In this document: positions 1-6,725 of the stretch, one piece after another | Position numbering within the stretch: the stretch's first letter is position 1 | Layout of the letters: the number at the start of each line of letters is the position of its first letter | Origin: Clostridia bacterium | GTDB lineage: Bacteria > Bacillota > Clostridia > Oscillospirales > CAG-272 | NCBI GenBank assembly: GCA_017504335.1 | Contig: JAFVRI010000054.1 | Span: 1 to 14,160, forward strand | Reading direction: 5' to 3' | DNA: 14,160 nucleotides | Made by a program: the position numbers and the translations under genes | The notes under the pieces: model-generated | What the model saw: only the letters and a program-made list of their open reading frames with translations | What the model was told of the DNA's origin: nothing | The model's database searches: none

Positions 1-282
1 GACCGCCAGCAGCACGCTTCGGGGGTTACTTCCCGCAATGATACCGTTTCCCTCTCCGTCTACGTCGACATGAAGAATATCGTCTAAGAAGAGATCGTCC
101 GCCTCGGAGGTATCCAGTCCAAAATCCTCCATCAGTCCCAAACGAAAGCCGTCGGTGGCGGCGGGGGCATAGGCGATCGAAATATCGCCGCATTCGGGCA
201 TCATCATTCGCAGATATTTTTTCAGCTCCTCCGCCGCAAAGTCGACGACATTGCTCGAGGTGATTTTTTTGATGGAATACAA
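1..282 (-). CDS. DUF4838 protein, second copy, N-terminal part only (cut by window edge)
   Basis: The 94 visible codons translate to a protein that differs from the N-terminus of the neighbouring DUF4838 gene (325-2286) at only four residues after the start. At nucleotide level I count 18 mismatches in 282 positions, eight of them in the first 12 bases of the gene. The start is a TTG at 280-282; no ATG lies in a suitable place, and an AGGAGG sits 8 nt upstream. The visible part corresponds to the beta/alpha N-terminal domain that precedes the catalytic barrel in DUF4838 and related glycosidases. The gene follows its paralog by 42 nt without a terminator, so it is probably the fourth gene of the same operon. 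The C-terminal part lies outside the window, so whether the copy is intact is unknown. Confidence 0.85.
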   Translation of the reverse strand, partial: MYSIKKITSSNVVDFAAEELKKYLRMMMPECGDISIAYAPAATDGFRLGLMEDFGLDTSEADDLFLDDILHVDVDGEGNGIIAGSNPRSVLLAV

Positions 283-290
283 AGCAGGTT

Positions 291-296
291 CCTCCT
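291..296 (-). promoter_or_regulatory. Ribosome binding site deciding a TTG start
   Basis: On the minus strand this reads AGGAGG and lies 8 nt before the TTG at 280-282. It fixes the start of the truncated DUF4838 gene on a non-ATG codon, in register with the ATG start of the paralog at 2286. Confidence 0.75.
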
Positions 297-324
297 TTAT
301 CTGTTAACACGTAGAATGGGGTGA

Positions 325-2286
325 TTACGAGCGGTCGGTTCCGGGAACGGATTTTTCGGTTTTTCCGATGACGCCGGCGATGGTGGATCTTGCCAGATAA
401 AAGTCGTAATAGCGTTCCAGGACGACCTCGTGCTTACCAAAGTCAGCAAGAAAATCGGCGTACGCCTTTTTGGCTTCCTCACCGAGACCGTAGCATTTCA
501 GGATCAGCGCTTTGCTGATGCCCTCGCAGTATTCAAGGTAGCGCGCAAGCAAGCGAACCGAGACGGTCTGCACACGCTTGGGCATATTGTTGTGGGCTTC
601 GATCCAAGGCGTGTAGGCCTTGCGGATTTCTGCCACCCGACGCAACCTTTGCGCCATTTCGGGATTGTAATATTTTCCGACCGTCAGATTAGCCGAGCGT
701 TGGCCGTTGAGATATTCGGCGTCCATGGCCTCTCCCAGCTCGGAAAACAATGCCTCGACGGTTTTCCAATCCTGACCGTAGGCGCAAGTGAAGTAGTCCT
801 CCAGCAGCTCCTCATAGGTCAAGGAATTGTCGAACAGAGTCCGACCGTATACGTAAAAGGAAAAGCCGTTGGGCCAGAAGGACCGCTGCGTGCAGTCGTT
901 GATCAGACCGTCCATTTGATGCTTACGGTAATGGCAGACGTCGTCGTGCACGATTCTCGCAAAGCCGAGTGAGCCGGGATTCAGATACTGAGCCCCATGG
1001 AAGTGGTACTCGTATACGATGGCGTTGACCTGACAGAGGGTCTTCCAATCCTGCGCCGATTTAATGTACTGATCCACGCTTTCAAACAAAATATTTTTGT
1101 TGAGCTGAAAGTTATCGTATGGCTTTTCGGACAGCGTCGCATTGACCGATCGGGTGTAGGGACGGGAAATGGGCGCCATCAGCAGGGTGAAGCGGTCGGG
1201 ATTGTTGAGCTTGACCTTGGTGGCGGGCCAGGAGGTATCCATGTAGCTGATAAAGACGATACGGGTATCCAGAGCGCAAGCGGTCAGCTGCTCGTCAATC
1301 TCGTTCATGATCATCAGATACCAATCCGACGGCGTCATCTTGCGGCACTCAGCACACTCGCAATGGTTGTTGCAGTTGTCTGCCAGCCAAATATGCAGAT
1401 AGTCGACGTTCTCGTGGTTCTTCGCGTATTTGGCGACCGCCATCGCTACCTTATGACGGGCAACGGGATTGGACATACAGAGATTGGTGTTCATGGGAAG
1501 GCCGTCGAAAAATTCGCGCTTTCCTCCGACCTCGGCCAAATAAGGACGAATTCCGTCGGGAAGCTCGATGAACTCGTTGACGCGCCAGCCGTCTGCCGAG
1601 CTGATTCCGAAGGCCTCGGCGGTCCAGCCGTGTCCGACGTCGTGGAATTGTAAGCCTCTCTTGGCGATCTCGACCTCGCACTGACGCTTCCATTGCAGTA
1701 CGGTTTCCTCGGTGATCGGCTCGGGCTCGCGGTGAAGCTCGTTATGACGGTGCGCATAGTAGGACTGATAATAGAATTTCGGAATGAAAAATTCAAGCAT
1801 GAAAACGTTCATTCCGAGCTTGGCGGTGAAATCGACCGCATCCAGCATGCTCTGCTGAAACTCGGCGCCCTCGTTACACTGTCCGCGGAAGCGGCAGTCT
1901 GCCATCTTATGGTATTTGGTGGCAACGATATCCTGCATGGGGATGAATTCGCCGTCAATACCGGGATAGAGCCAGCGGCATCCGTTTTCCTGCAGGTAAC
2001 GGTAGACCGCCAAAAGGACGCTTCGGGGGTTACTTCCCGCGATGATACCGTTTCCCTCTCCGTCTACGTCGATATGAAGAATATCGTCTAAGAAGAGATC
2101 GTCCGCCTCGGAGGTATCCAGTCCAAAATCCTCCATCAGTCCCAAACGAAAGCCGTCGGTGGCGGCGGGGGCGTAGGCGATCGAAATATCGCCGCACTCG
2201 GGCATCATCATGCGCAGGTATTTTTTGAGCTCCTCCGCCGCAAAGTCGACGACGGTGCTCGAGGTGATTTTTTTGATTTTGAACAT
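325..2286 (-). CDS. DUF4838 domain protein (putative intracellular glycoside hydrolase)
   Basis: This is a 653-residue protein. Residues 1-120 form the small N-terminal domain seen in GH20, GH67 and DUF4838 enzymes: DFAAEELKKYL near 14-24, then GIIAGSNPRSVLLAVYRYL near 80-98, then the turn CRWLYPG near 103-109. Residues 130-430 look like the TIM-barrel region of DUF4838, with HIWLADNC near 298-305 followed by a cysteine cluster (Cys305, Cys309, Cys311, Cys314) and PSDW at 319-322. DUF4838 proteins are common in polysaccharide-degrading Bacteroidetes, Planctomycetes and Firmicutes, but to my knowledge their substrate is not established. No signal peptide is visible, so a cytoplasmic location is inferred. 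The ATG start has AAGGA 8 nt upstream. The gene lies 33 nt behind a ceramidase-fold gene and 42 nt ahead of a near-identical second copy, so it is a member of the leftward operon. The family call is firm; the glycosidase role is inference. Confidence 0.82.
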   Translation of the reverse strand: MFKIKKITSSTVVDFAAEELKKYLRMMMPECGDISIAYAPAATDGFRLGLMEDFGLDTSEADDLFLDDILHIDVDGEGNGIIAGSNPRSVLLAVYRYLQENGCRWLYPGIDGEFIPMQDIVATKYHKMADCRFRGQCNEGAEFQQSMLDAVDFTAKLGMNVFMLEFFIPKFYYQSYYAHRHNELHREPEPITEETVLQWKRQCEVEIAKRGLQFHDVGHGWTAEAFGISSADGWRVNEFIELPDGIRPYLAEVGGKREFFDGLPMNTNLCMSNPVARHKVAMAVAKYAKNHENVDYLHIWLADNCNNHCECAECRKMTPSDWYLMIMNEIDEQLTACALDTRIVFISYMDTSWPATKVKLNNPDRFTLLMAPISRPYTRSVNATLSEKPYDNFQLNKNILFESVDQYIKSAQDWKTLCQVNAIVYEYHFHGAQYLNPGSLGFARIVHDDVCHYRKHQMDGLINDCTQRSFWPNGFSFYVYGRTLFDNSLTYEELLEDYFTCAYGQDWKTVEALFSELGEAMDAEYLNGQRSANLTVGKYYNPEMAQRLRRVAEIRKAYTPWIEAHNNMPKRVQTVSVRLLARYLEYCEGISKALILKCYGLGEEAKKAYADFLADFGKHEVVLERYYDFYLARSTIAGVIGKTEKSVPGTDRS

Positions 2287-2319
2287 AACGGAGGTCCTTT
2301 TTCGTTTGGTTTACGCGTT

Positions 2320-3693
2320 TTAACCCTTCAGATGAGGCGCGTTGGGCTTGATCTCTCCGATGGTTTCCTTGATCTCCTCATCGAACATTTCGTTGAGCAT
2401 CCCGGTCGCGCCGTTCACGATCACGTCGGTGGTTCCGAAGCCGGTGTAAGAGATCGAGCTGTAGGTTGCCTCATAGGTGCCGCCCTTCAGCGCCAGATCG
2501 CTGGCAACGTAACCGTTGGAGCCGTTGGCAAGCTCAACGACGAGGGTATTACAGTAGGGGGAGTTTGCCTTAATGCGCAGACCGATGGCGGAGTAGATCT
2601 CTCCGGGCAGACCCACGATGACCCAAGGACCAAGCTCGATGATATGAATGCCGAAATCCACGGTCTTTTTTATGTCGGGGGCTTCTGCCAGATACTGGCG
2701 AACCAGCTCCATGGTGTGTCCGTCCAACTTCTCGCCCGCGTCAATCTGCGCCTGCTTTCTTTGCGCCCACGCTCTCATCTCTTCGGTCACGAAGCGACGG
2801 GCGGTCTCGTGGAATTCGGTTTTGGCGCGGATGCGGGGGGCGGTATCGAAGGCAAGAATCCGAGGATTCAGCTGTTTGATGGAGTCGGCAAGGCCTTCTC
2901 CGATATTTTCGGGGGGGCATCCCTCGGTGCGATAGGACATATGAAGCTGATTGATGGTGCTGTCCAGATCGTTGACGTCACCGCAGCAGCCGTTCAGGAA
3001 AAGCACCGCCACGTCCTTCCCATACTCTCTTTGCAGCGCAAGACGGAGATATCCCGCAAAGTCTGCGCAGAATGCGTTTCGTCCGCGCATACGGTGGTTG
3101 TCCAGATGGTTTGCGTAATTGACGATGAAGCAACGGGGCTTTCCCGTGAGCGTGTCAATGCGCATCACGTTGATGGACTGGTCGATGTCCGACGCACGGA
3201 ACAGAGGCTTGACATTTTTGGACAAGCCGAAACGAACCACGGCATCGTCACAAACGAAGTCACGGCAGAAGCTGAAGCGGGAATCATAGGTCCTTCCCAC
3301 ACCAAGCATCGCCTCGGCGCGGCTCTCCCATGCCTGTACCACTGCCTCGAATGCCTGTTCGGTTGCAAACTCGGCAACCTCGGGCTCCGCAGGCGTCAGC
3401 CAGCACTGATAGTCGGTGCCGCAGCCCGTATGGGTATGCGTGCAGGCGACCAGAATATGATCCATGGGAATATCCAGCTTGTCGGAAATTTTCTTTCTCA
3501 GGCGGTCACACAGCGCCGTGGTGATGAAAATAATGTCCATCGAAACGAGAACGGCGGAGCGATCCTCATAGGTAAAAACAGCGGCATGCGCCATCAGGGG
3601 AGTACGAGCACCCTTTGCGTAAAAGGGCTCGATCTCACCGGGCATATTGCCTTCTTTCGGGGTAAATTCAATTTCTGCAAATCCTGCTAACAT
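2320..3693 (-). CDS. Neutral/alkaline ceramidase-fold hydrolase (copy 2 in operon)
   Basis: This 457-residue protein matches the N-terminal catalytic domain of neutral/alkaline non-lysosomal ceramidases. It has the zinc-site motif THTHTG at 85-90 (His86, His88), NYANHLDNH at 192-200 with further candidate histidine ligands, and the conserved loop NGCCGDVND at 234-242. The family hydrolyses amide bonds with a zinc ion. True neutral ceramidases are secreted, about 650-780 residues long, and carry a C-terminal immunoglobulin-like domain. This protein lacks both that length and any signal peptide, so ceramide is an unlikely substrate and a small amide or ester of a sugar is more plausible (inference). 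The start fits the opening MxAGFxEIxFTP shared with the paralog at 3751-5073, from which it is separated by 57 nt. It sits 33 nt ahead of a DUF4838 gene in the same operon. Confidence 0.8.
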   Translation of the reverse strand: MLAGFAEIEFTPKEGNMPGEIEPFYAKGARTPLMAHAAVFTYEDRSAVLVSMDIIFITTALCDRLRKKISDKLDIPMDHILVACTHTHTGCGTDYQCWLTPAEPEVAEFATEQAFEAVVQAWESRAEAMLGVGRTYDSRFSFCRDFVCDDAVVRFGLSKNVKPLFRASDIDQSINVMRIDTLTGKPRCFIVNYANHLDNHRMRGRNAFCADFAGYLRLALQREYGKDVAVLFLNGCCGDVNDLDSTINQLHMSYRTEGCPPENIGEGLADSIKQLNPRILAFDTAPRIRAKTEFHETARRFVTEEMRAWAQRKQAQIDAGEKLDGHTMELVRQYLAEAPDIKKTVDFGIHIIELGPWVIVGLPGEIYSAIGLRIKANSPYCNTLVVELANGSNGYVASDLALKGGTYEATYSSISYTGFGTTDVIVNGATGMLNEMFDEEIKETIGEIKPNAPHLKG

Positions 3694-3750
3694 ACCTTGA
3701 TTTCTCCTGTTTGTTTTAAAATTAAAAAATAGATCAATTGCGAGAAGGAT

Positions 3751-5073
3751 TTATTTGCTCCATTGGTTCAGCACGTCCATGGAGGTATTTGTGATAGCGT
3801 CAATCGTTCCATATCCGGTAATTCCGGAGGAGAAGCGTCCTTCGTAGGAACCGTCGCCACGGACACAATCGGGGATCACGTAGCCGATGGAGCCATTGAC
3901 CAGTTCAAAGACCAGCGTGTTTTCAAAAGGAGACTTTTCCTTCAGGGTACGACCAAGCTCGGTGTAGATTTCACCGGGCAGAGCAACAATTGCCCACGAA
4001 CCCAACTGCCATATCATACATTCAATATCCACCATGGCGGGAATACCCTTTGCGATTTTCGTCAAGTAAACGCTTGCGGTCGCGAGCTCCGAGGCATTCT
4101 TCGAAAAATCTTCCTTCGCGCGATTCAGCACGTCGGTTGCCCAAGCGATCTCCTCCAACGTAATCTGACGGTGGTTGACGGTAATATAAGATGAAACTGC
4201 ACGAATGGTCATCTTACTTTCGGTAGCGGAAATGGTATCCACCAGCGCCGATACCGTTTCAGCAAGACCCTTGCCGATCTCCTCGGGGGGGCAAACATCG
4301 GGGCGACGGTAGGTGGCATGATCGGTTTCATTTTTAAAATCCAGATCGTTGACATCACCGCAGGCACCGTTGAAAAAGAGCACCGTAACATCCTCACCGT
4401 AGATCCGCTTCAGCTCCCGACGCATATATCCGGGATAATCGGGGCTGAATTTGGTTCGCTCCTCTTTTCGGTGGTTGTCGGGATGGTTGGCATAGTTGAC
4501 GATCAGCGCGGCAATTTTCCCGTCTTGCTCGACACGCATGACGTTAACCGAATAGTCAGGGGTAGTATAGGGATGATCCAGGTCTTCCCTTCCATAGCCG
4601 GGATTGGTTCTTTTGGTACCGTCCTTTAGGATCCAGTCACGGCAAAAGCTGAAGCGTTTTTCTTCGGTAATACCAATGCCGAAGGTGGCGCCTTCCTTTT
4701 GATTATGTACGGCATTGACCGCCGCTTGAACCACTCGCTTGATCACGACAGAAGCCGCAAGGGGATCCCCATGAGAGTACCAGCAGTCAACCGACAACGG
4801 AGGGCCGGTATGAGTATGCGTCGCGCCAATCAGAATGCTTCTCAGAGGCAGTCCGGTTTCTTTGGCGATGTTGTGGCGAATGGTATCCGCGTCCTCGTTG
4901 GGAAAATGCAGATGGTCACAGGAGACCATCACCACGGTTTCTCCACCGTCGGTAAACGCGCAGGCACTTGCAAGCAGAGGAAGATGACAGCCTCTGGCAA
5001 AATACGGTTCAAACTCACCGGGCATTATACCAAAAGAAGGTGTAAAATCGACTTCGGAAAATCCTGCAAACAT
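3751..5073 (-). CDS. Neutral/alkaline ceramidase-fold hydrolase (first gene of operon)
   Basis: This 440-residue protein is a paralog of the next gene, with the same signatures in the same places: THTHTG at 85-90, NYANHPDNH at 193-201 and NGACGDVND at 235-243. Both also share PGE.EP.(Y/F)A.G near 18-28 and FSFCRD near 141-146. As in the paralog, the secretion signal and C-terminal domain of genuine neutral ceramidases are missing, so the enzyme is probably cytoplasmic and its natural substrate is unknown. The start is secure: AGGAGG lies 5 nt before the ATG. This is the first gene behind the leftward promoter at 5154-5182, with a leader of about 74 nt. The two paralogs differ clearly in the segment around 150-175 and in the C-terminal third, so they may prefer different substrates rather than simply double the dosage. 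Confidence 0.8.
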   Translation of the reverse strand: MFAGFSEVDFTPSFGIMPGEFEPYFARGCHLPLLASACAFTDGGETVVMVSCDHLHFPNEDADTIRHNIAKETGLPLRSILIGATHTHTGPPLSVDCWYSHGDPLAASVVIKRVVQAAVNAVHNQKEGATFGIGITEEKRFSFCRDWILKDGTKRTNPGYGREDLDHPYTTPDYSVNVMRVEQDGKIAALIVNYANHPDNHRKEERTKFSPDYPGYMRRELKRIYGEDVTVLFFNGACGDVNDLDFKNETDHATYRRPDVCPPEEIGKGLAETVSALVDTISATESKMTIRAVSSYITVNHRQITLEEIAWATDVLNRAKEDFSKNASELATASVYLTKIAKGIPAMVDIECMIWQLGSWAIVALPGEIYTELGRTLKEKSPFENTLVFELVNGSIGYVIPDCVRGDGSYEGRFSSGITGYGTIDAITNTSMDVLNQWSK

Positions 5074-5097
5074 AAAAACCTCCTAAAAAATCAGCGT

Positions 5098-5112
5098 CCA
5101 AGCACAGCTTGG
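5098..5112 (-). promoter_or_regulatory. Small hairpin in the leader of the leftward operon
   Basis: CCAAGC and GCTTGG form a perfect 6-bp stem with a 3-nt loop. It lies in the 5' leader between the predicted transcription start (about 5147) and the ribosome binding site of the first gene. It could stabilise the mRNA or act in control; there is no U-tract, so it is not a simple terminator. Confidence 0.35.
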
Positions 5113-5139
5113 CGACTTTAAAATTTTGCTCAAAAGCAA

Positions 5140-5163
5140 TTGTTATTACGGCAATTATAACAA
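5140..5163. promoter_or_regulatory. Inverted repeat overlapping the leftward -10 box (operator candidate)
   Basis: TTGTTAT at 5140-5146 and ATAACAA at 5157-5163 are perfect inverted arms separated by 10 nt. The right arm overlaps the -10 box of the leftward promoter, which is the position expected for a repressor site. No regulator gene lies in the window, so the binding protein is unknown. Confidence 0.4.
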
Positions 5164-5182
5164 ACCTGCACCCATTTGTCAA
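5154..5182 (-). promoter_or_regulatory. Sigma-A type promoter of the leftward operon
   Basis: On the minus strand, TTGACA (5177-5182) and TATAAT (5154-5159) are both perfect hexamers separated by 17 nt. Transcription should start near 5147 and run into the ceramidase-fold gene beginning at 5073. No other promoter or terminator is evident between the four leftward genes, so this one probably serves all of them. Confidence 0.85.
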
Positions 5183-5192
5183 TAACAATCGG

Positions 5193-5204
5193 GGAAAATT
5201 TTCC
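5193..5204. promoter_or_regulatory. Perfect 12-bp palindrome upstream of the leftward promoter
   Basis: GGAAAATTTTCC is self-complementary and lies 10 nt upstream of the leftward -35 box. The position suits an activator or a shared regulator of the divergent promoters. The rest of the stretch 5205-5363 is AT-rich and I see no gene in it. Confidence 0.35.
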
Positions 5205-5363
5205 GTAAAAATCGAAAAGAAAAAAAGCACAAATCCGTTGTTGAATCTAAAAGAAAACGCCCGCACTTTTGATAGACAAATTTGTTGCTTTTCACGAAAA
5301 AACCATCAAAATCCCCATTTTAAAAAAACAAGCCAAAACAGCGTGAAATGTTTTTGAATTGAC

Positions 5364-5393
5364 TTGACAATTCCACCAAAGACATGCTATAAT
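5364..5393 (+). promoter_or_regulatory. Sigma-A type promoter of the MBL-fold gene pair
   Basis: TTGACA at 5364-5369 and TATAAT at 5388-5393 are perfect hexamers with an 18-nt spacer; a TG just before the -10 gives an extended -10. Transcription would start near 5400. The ATG at 5392 lies inside the -10 box, so translation cannot begin there; the ATG at 5470 is the start of the gene. Confidence 0.85.
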
Positions 5394-5401
5394 GAACAAA
5401 A

Positions 5402-5423
5402 TTTCCGAGAATATCCTCGGAAA
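5402..5423 (+). promoter_or_regulatory. Inverted repeat at the transcription start of the MBL-fold operon
   Basis: TTTCCGAG (5402-5409) and CTCGGAAA (5416-5423) form a perfect 8-bp inverted repeat around a 6-nt loop. It sits right at or just after the expected +1. It could be a repressor operator at the start site or a 5' hairpin on the mRNA; the sequence alone does not decide. Confidence 0.45.
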
Positions 5424-5469
5424 GCTGTCATGCGTTTCAATATTTTTCAGAAATAAGGAGAAAACAAGG

Positions 5470-6666
5470 ATGAAGAATTTGAAATTTCCGCGCCCCGTTG
5501 GTGTTTGCGTTGACGAGCCCGTCTCCAGAACCACCGGTGTGCTTCGCGTTCCCGGCGCCCACAGCAGAGCGGTTGACTACTACGCAAAGCAGCTGGAGGC
5601 AGCAGGCTTTACCTGCATGCTGGAAAGAATACTTCCCTCGGGCAGGTATTACGTGTACGGAAACGGAGAGGTAAGGCTGAGCTTTTCCCGTCTGACCTCC
5701 AGAGGGGAAATGCGTGTATTTTATGAGAAGATGCCTCCCGTAACCGACTATTTCAAGGCAGGGGAGAAGAAATATCCCAACGTGACGCTGACGCAGTTCT
5801 GTACGGGAACCTCGGTGGCGATGGTTTGCAGCACCGCCAGCGGTATGGGCTATGTGATCCGTCTGAGAGACGGTCGTTTGCTCGTGATCGACGGAGGCTT
5901 CCACTGCCCTCCCTATGACAACGATTACGAAGGCTTTAAGGAGCTGTTGTGGTCCTTGTCCGACGGCAAGAAGCCGCAGATCGCCGCATGGGTGATCACG
6001 CACGTGCACGTTGACCATTACGGTGTTCTCTTGAATTGGAAGGAGGAGGATGCGGACATTCAGGCATATTGGTCCACACTTCCCAAGGAGGGAATCAGCG
6101 ACGGCGGATGCCACCATATGGAGACCAGGATTCCTCACTATACCGAGAAGAACGTTGTGCTTCATACCGGTGACCACTACGTCTTTGACGACGAGGTTTC
6201 CGTTGACGTGCTTTATACGGTCGAGGAAATGGCACTGTATAACCCCGAGCATCAAGCGGCGGAAAACGACCAGTCGGTGATCTTCCGTGTCAACATCGGT
6301 GATCAGAAGGTTCTGTTTGTCGGCGATGCCGCAAAGTCGGCCTTTGATCTGGCATTGGAAATGGCGGGCGGTGAGATCAAGAGCGATATTTGTCAGATCG
6401 GACACCACGGCAGATTCGGACACAAGGAGGATCTCTTCTACTCCTTCGTCGCTCCGACGGTCGCACTGTGGCCCGCGTGCTACGCCCAGCTGGATAACGA
6501 TCTGGATGTCAGATATTCCGGAGCGTGGCTCAGAGGTGAGATCTCGACCGTTGTGGATCATTACGTGGCAAACGACGGAACCGAAACGCTGACCTTCCCC
6601 TATGAGCTTCAGGGAAAGAGCTACCGTTCTCCGCTGTGGGATCTGAACGATTTCGACAAAAAATAA
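5470..6666 (+). CDS. Metallo-beta-lactamase-fold hydrolase (first of tandem pair)
   Basis: This 398-residue protein has a roughly 120-residue N-terminal region followed by a metallo-beta-lactamase domain. The metal motifs are THVHVDH at 177-183 (His178, His180, Asp182, His183), GDA at 285-287 (Asp286) and GHHG at 311-314. This order resembles MBL proteins of the ComEC-hydrolase type rather than beta-lactamases proper. The N-terminal region opens with LKFPRP and contains VSRTTGVLRVPGA and YVYGNGEV, conserved in the paralog 60 nt downstream; I do not recognise this region as a named domain. No signal peptide or membrane segment is visible. AAGGAG lies 9 nt before the ATG at 5470, and that start aligns with the paralog's. 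It is the first gene behind the rightward promoter and diverges from the ceramidase/DUF4838 operon. The fold is secure, but the substrate is unknown; a phosphodiester, ester or lactone is possible. Confidence 0.85.
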   Translation: MKNLKFPRPVGVCVDEPVSRTTGVLRVPGAHSRAVDYYAKQLEAAGFTCMLERILPSGRYYVYGNGEVRLSFSRLTSRGEMRVFYEKMPPVTDYFKAGEKKYPNVTLTQFCTGTSVAMVCSTASGMGYVIRLRDGRLLVIDGGFHCPPYDNDYEGFKELLWSLSDGKKPQIAAWVITHVHVDHYGVLLNWKEEDADIQAYWSTLPKEGISDGGCHHMETRIPHYTEKNVVLHTGDHYVFDDEVSVDVLYTVEEMALYNPEHQAAENDQSVIFRVNIGDQKVLFVGDAAKSAFDLALEMAGGEIKSDICQIGHHGRFGHKEDLFYSFVAPTVALWPACYAQLDNDLDVRYSGAWLRGEISTVVDHYVANDGTETLTFPYELQGKSYRSPLWDLNDFDKK

Positions 6667-6725
6667 GAGCGGACAAGCTACGATCGATCCCGATAACAAA
6701 TGCTAAGAATGTGAGGAATTAAGAT

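Noticed and set aside
2332..3690. Long open frame on the plus strand opposite the second ceramidase-fold gene
   Set aside because: It mirrors the codon pattern of a gene with clear zinc motifs and has no convincing motif of its own.
5392..5469. Upstream ATG at 5392 that would lengthen the first MBL-fold protein by 26 residues
   Set aside because: The ATG overlaps the -10 box of a perfect promoter and has no ribosome binding site. The ATG at 5470 has AAGGAG and aligns with the paralog's start.
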